From Planctomycetota bacterium (GTDB taxonomy: Bacteria; Planctomycetota; Phycisphaerae; WQYP01), in NCBI GenBank assembly GCA_021780285.1, contig JAJXZA010000358.1, positions 1 through 7,755 of the forward strand: a stretch of DNA of 7,755 nt, given 5' to 3'. The notes below the pieces were generated by a model, which saw only the letters and a program-made list of their open reading frames with translations, made no database searches and was not told the DNA's origin. The translations under genes were made by a program, and so were the position numbers. This document shows, in pieces, positions 4,613-7,755 of the stretch; the first letter of the stretch is position 1; each line of letters begins with the position of its first letter.

Positions 4613-7600
4613 TTAAGCACCGGCACCGGCAAGCTCAGCCGGAGCCGACCGGCTCTGCTCCGCCCCGCCCGCATCGGCACCGGCGCCGGCAACAGTATCG
4701 CCCGCCCCAGCCGCGGGGGCCGACCCGGCCGGCCTGCGCTCTGAAACTTTGCCGTCAAACCGCACCGCAACACGTTTGCTTACGCCCTGCTCCTGCATGG
4801 TAATGCCGTAGAGCAAATTCGCTGCAGCCATCATACGCTTGTTGTGGGTAATGATGATGAACTGGCTGTACTGCAGGAAATCCTGAACAATGGCGGCAAA
4901 GCGGCCTGTATTGGCCTCGTCGAGCGCGGCGTCAACTTCGTCAAGCACGCAAAATGGCGACGGCTTGCTCTTGAAAATGGCCATCACCAGGGCTACCGCG
5001 GCCATGGTCTTTTCACCGCCTGAAAGCAAACTGATGGACTGCAACTCTTTACCGGGCGGGCGCGCGAGAATGTCTATGCCCGATTCCAGCACATCTTCGG
5101 GTGTTTCTAAAATGATGTCGGCCCGGCCGCCGCCAAAAAGCCGGCGGAACATTTCGCCGAATTCGCGGCGAATGGTTTCAAACGTTTCGGTAAAGCGCTG
5201 GCGTGAATCGTCGTTAATTTTATTGATAAGGTCTTCCAACTGCCGTTTGGCGTCCACTATGTCGCCGATTTGCGCCGCCAGAAATTTCTGCCGGTCTTCA
5301 AGCTGTGCCAACTCGTTGATCGCCTCAAGGTTGACGCTACCGAGCCGGGCGATCTTACCTTTAAGATCGGCGATTTCGGCGGCAATGGCGGTCCAATCCT
5401 GCTCAACCGGCTCGTAGCCGGCGTGCGCCTCAACCAGGTTGACCTGCAATTCTTCACCGGTGCGTTCCACCAGTGTTTCCAGCCGCACGCTCACTTCGTT
5501 TTCCGCAAGCGAATACTGGTGGTCCTGCTCGGCGAGTTCGGCGGCTTGTCGCTCCTGTTGAGCCAGCAGCGCCGCCGCCTCGGTGGACTGCCGCTTGATG
5601 TCCGCAAGCCGCTGGGCCTGCGCAGCCGCCGCCTGTTGAGCCTCGGCAGAGCTTTCCGCGAGTTCCACGGCCTTCAAGGCGGATGCTTCCGCGTGCCGCA
5701 GCGATTCGGATTGTTTGTCGCGGGCCAGCGTGATGTCGCTTTCGGCTGCGGCTGAATCGCTTTGTACATTTCGCAACGACTGCTGCTGCGCCAGCAGTTC
5801 GCGTGAAACGGCGTTGCGCTGTTCCTGTAATTGTCCCAAGGCTATGCGCAGCTTGGTGGCTTCTTCGCCGAGTTCCTTTGCCTGCGACTGGCTTTGCTGC
5901 AGCGACCCAACAAGCTCGGTAGCCCGCTGCTCGGCCTGCTGCGCAGACGCTTCAAGCTCGGCCACGCGGGCGGCAAGTTCGCTGCGGCGGGCGGCCGCCT
6001 GGTCTGCCTGCGAAAGCAGGTTTTGCATTTCCGCCTCGAGCAGCGGCAACTGCGAGTGCAGCTTCTGAACCTGCTGCTGATTTTGTGCAAGCTCGGCCTG
6101 CACCCGGGCCATATCGCTCTGGCTTTGATAAATGCGATCACGCAACTGCTGCTGCTGACGGTTGAGTTCCTGCGACTGCTGATCGCACAATTGCGCCTGA
6201 CCGCTCAACGTTTCGATCTCAGCTTCAACTTCGTGGAGTTCCATCGCAAGGCGGGCCAGTTCGCTGCGGCGACGGACAGCGCCGGTTTTACGCGACATAT
6301 CGCCCGCCACGAATAACCCATCGGAACCAACCACTTCGCCGCTGCGCGTCACAAACCGCCGCCGCGGGCCGGCAGCGCCGGCTAATTCCAACGCCTGCTC
6401 TAAGTTCTCCACCACATACGTTTCACCCAGCACATACTCAACAACAGGCCGGGATGATTCTTCAAACTGCACAAGGTCCACTGCGCGCACACAGTTGGCT
6501 GGAATGCCGGGGGACTCGCTGCCGGCACGAGCCAGCCGGTCGGCCGCCAAAACGCTCACACGCCCGGGCACCGTACGCCAAGCCTCGGCCTCGGCCGCCA
6601 TGGCAGCGGCACTTTCAACAACCAAAGTCTGCTGCAAATCGCCCAGCGCGGCTTCAATAACGCCTGCATGTTCCAACTGCGTATTAATCAAATCGCCGAC
6701 AATGCCGCGCACGGCCGCAAAATGCTCGCCGCTCTCGCGGGCTTTTAGCACCTGGCGCACGCCGTCGGCAACGCCCTCGCGCCGCGCCTCAAGGTCCTGC
6801 AGCAGCGATTGGCGGCTCTTAAGCCCGCTGCGAGCTTCGCGTTTTTCCGCCAATTGGGCGGAAAGCTCCGAATGTTTCTGCGAGTTGCTCTGCTGGCGGG
6901 CAACCACCGTGGTCATTTCAGCGGTTAAACCGGCCACCGCCGCAGCGAGTTCAGCACGATGCGACTCGAGTGATTGCGCCTTGGCTTCCGCCTGACCAAG
7001 CTGGCCATCAAGCTCTTGCCGCTGCGACTGGAGCCGCTGTGCCTGGCGGCGGGCATTTTCTTCCGCGGTGACCAAACCGCTGGTTTCGCTGTTGATGCGG
7101 GCGCTCTGGCGCATAAAGTCCACCGCCTGACTTTTAGCTTCGTCAAGCGAGCGGTTAATACCCGCGATAGCCACTGCGGCGGCCTCCTGCCTCTTAACCG
7201 CCTCGAGCACCAGTTGCTCCTGCCGCAGCAACTGCTCGTCAAGCTGAGCCAGAGATTCAACATGGCGGGCGGCCTGGGCCTCAAGCTCGGCAAACCGCTG
7301 GGCAAGTTCCCCTCGGCGCCGCTCCAGCAATTCAATCTGCTGGCCGGTCTGCTCCGCCTGACGACGGGCAAACTGCTCCTGCTGCAGGGTGGATTGCCGC
7401 TGGCTTTCCAGCGTCATGGCCTGACGTTCGGCTTGACGGGCCGATTCCTGTACGCCATCCATCTCAAGCTGCAAATCCTGCTGAAGCTGCCGCGCCTGAT
7501 CAAGTTTGCGGCGCACCTCGGCGAGGCTGTCGGCCAGTTCGCCGCGCTGCGTGGTCAACTCGGTGAGCTTAAGGTGAAGCTGATGGTACTCATGCAGGCT

Positions 7601-7755
7601 ATGGGCTTTGCGTAATTCGGTCAGGCGGGCGGAGTACTCCTGAAAGCTGCGGGCGCGGCCGGCCTGTTGTTTTACGCTGCGAAGCTGCTTTTCGACTTCA
7701 TCAAGCACAAGCTGGGTTTGAGCCAGGTTTTGATCGGTTTTTTCCAGCTTGCGAA
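4613..7755 (-). CDS. smc: Chromosome segregation protein SMC, 5' end beyond the window
   Basis: SMC dimers form the ATP-driven ring of condensin, which extrudes DNA loops and helps segregate chromosomes. About 1,047 codons are visible, open to the right edge; the N-terminal head with Walker A lies outside. Numbering from the GTG at 7708: right-hand coiled coil to about 325, hinge about 330-480 (AVRGIVGDLI, then IEAALGDLQQTLVV, PGRVSVL, and RFVTRSGEVVGSDG), returning coiled coil to about 800, then the C-terminal half-head. This begins near LGSVNLEAINE and contains LSGGEK, the ABC signature (895-900), Walker B FCVLDE (919-924), the D-loop ALDEAN and the H-loop FIIITH (H955). The GTG at 7708 is not the true start, because the same frame continues upstream as RKLEKTDQNLA, typical of the coil behind the N-terminal head. 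The coils are very rich in Gln and Ala. After the conserved end (about 993) follows an Ala/Gly-rich tail of 38 residues. Confidence 0.98.
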   Translation of the reverse strand, partial: RKLEKTDQNLAQTQLVLDEVEKQLRSVKQQAGRARSFQEYSARLTELRKAHSLHEYHQLHLKLTELTTQRGELADSLAEVRRKLDQARQLQQDLQLEMDGVQESARQAERQAMTLESQRQSTLQQEQFARRQAEQTGQQIELLERRRGELAQRFAELEAQAARHVESLAQLDEQLLRQEQLVLEAVKRQEAAAVAIAGINRSLDEAKSQAVDFMRQSARINSETSGLVTAEENARRQAQRLQSQRQELDGQLGQAEAKAQSLESHRAELAAAVAGLTAEMTTVVARQQSNSQKHSELSAQLAEKREARSGLKSRQSLLQDLEARREGVADGVRQVLKARESGEHFAAVRGIVGDLINTQLEHAGVIEAALGDLQQTLVVESAAAMAAEAEAWRTVPGRVSVLAADRLARAGSESPGIPANCVRAVDLVQFEESSRPVVEYVLGETYVVENLEQALELAGAAGPRRRFVTRSGEVVGSDGLFVAGDMSRKTGAVRRRSELARLAMELHEVEAEIETLSGQAQLCDQQSQELNRQQQQLRDRIYQSQSDMARVQAELAQNQQQVQKLHSQLPLLEAEMQNLLSQADQAAARRSELAARVAELEASAQQAEQRATELVGSLQQSQSQAKELGEEATKLRIALGQLQEQRNAVSRELLAQQQSLRNVQSDSAAAESDITLARDKQSESLRHAEASALKAVELAESSAEAQQAAAAQAQRLADIKRQSTEAAALLAQQERQAAELAEQDHQYSLAENEVSVRLETLVERTGEELQVNLVEAHAGYEPVEQDWTAIAAEIADLKGKIARLGSVNLEAINELAQLEDRQKFLAAQIGDIVDAKRQLEDLINKINDDSRQRFTETFETIRREFGEMFRRLFGGGRADIILETPEDVLESGIDILARPPGKELQSISLLSGGEKTMAAVALVMAIFKSKPSPFCVLDEVDAALDEANTGRFAAIVQDFLQYSQFIIITHNKRMMAAANLLYGITMQEQGVSKRVAVRFDGKVSERRPAGSAPAAGAGDTVAGAGADAGGAEQSRSAPAELAGAGA
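4618..4692. repeat. Imperfect 15-bp direct repeat in the smc tail
   Basis: The 15-base segments at 4618-4632 and 4678-4692, both of CACCGGC-type sequence, differ at a single base and are 60 bp apart. They encode two copies of an AGAGA-like peptide in the Ala/Gly-rich C-terminus of SMC. They probably reflect simple-sequence expansion in a dispensable tail. Confidence 0.45.

Noticed and set aside
4465..4773. A 102-codon minus-strand frame overlapping the smc tail in another frame
   Set aside because: It lies mostly inside the smc coding sequence in a shifted frame and has low-complexity Arg/Pro/Gly content. Only its last 32 codons, outside smc, merit a mention as a possible leader peptide.
5270..6316. 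Several plus-strand open frames of 100-175 codons opposite smc
   Set aside because: They are Leu/Arg/Ser-rich mirror images of the Gln/Ala/Glu-rich coiled coils of SMC. They lack domains and are explained by skewed codon use.
7084..7708. GTG at 7708 as the start of smc
   Set aside because: The frame remains open to the right edge and the upstream residues (RKLEKTDQNLAQTQL) are typical SMC coil, so the gene simply begins outside the window.
1..7755. CRISPR arrays, insertion sequences, toxin-antitoxin or phage-defence systems
   Set aside because: No regularly spaced repeats, transposase motifs, terminal inverted repeats with target duplications, or small paired toxin genes were seen on either strand.

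Overview
The window looks like chromosomal DNA from a Planctomycetota-type bacterium. This is inferred, without database support, from moderately high GC, the style of the Rho and SMC proteins, and a tyrosine recombinase with a long non-catalytic tail that runs in frame into a tRNA gene. Three housekeeping genes fill the right two thirds on the minus strand: smc (its 5' end lies beyond the right edge), coaE and rho, in that order of transcription. The left 1.75 kb is on the plus strand and is more accessory in character.

Left region (1-1754): a small inverted repeat near the edge is followed by a tyrosine-recombinase ORF. It keeps the full catalytic set (R, K, HxxR, H, Y) but has lost nearly all of its N-terminal DNA-binding domain. 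Its unconserved 3' part overlaps a complete tRNA-Gly(TCC), which appears to have its own promoter inside the integrase tail. The integrase frame ends in an ATGA overlap with the next gene, a 169-residue protein with two membrane segments and a periplasmic-type coiled coil, loosely resembling the FtsB/DivIC architecture. This layout suggests the decayed end of an integrative element beside a tRNA gene.

Centre (1755-3856): a convergent intergenic region contains a strong 8-bp hairpin but no gene. Next comes rho, encoding a 516-residue termination factor with an Ala/Pro/Glu-rich N-terminal extension and a very good Shine-Dalgarno sequence. The roughly 300-nt gap between coaE and rho has no gene. 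It holds a clear intrinsic terminator (6-bp stem plus U-tract) and, nearer rho, two hairpins that share bases and cannot form together. This makes it a candidate regulatory leader or promoter region for rho.

Right region (3857-7755): coaE encodes dephospho-CoA kinase. A 144-nt spacer with a GC-rich hairpin separates it from smc, of which about 1,047 codons are visible: coiled coil, hinge, coiled coil and the C-terminal ATPase half-head, followed by a 38-residue Ala/Gly-rich tail. All three genes are essential-type functions (chromosome organisation, coenzyme A synthesis, transcription termination). smc and coaE could share a transcript that ends at the terminator before rho. I see no CRISPR array, insertion sequence, toxin-antitoxin pair or defence system. 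The more interesting points are the integrase/tRNA arrangement and the rho leader.
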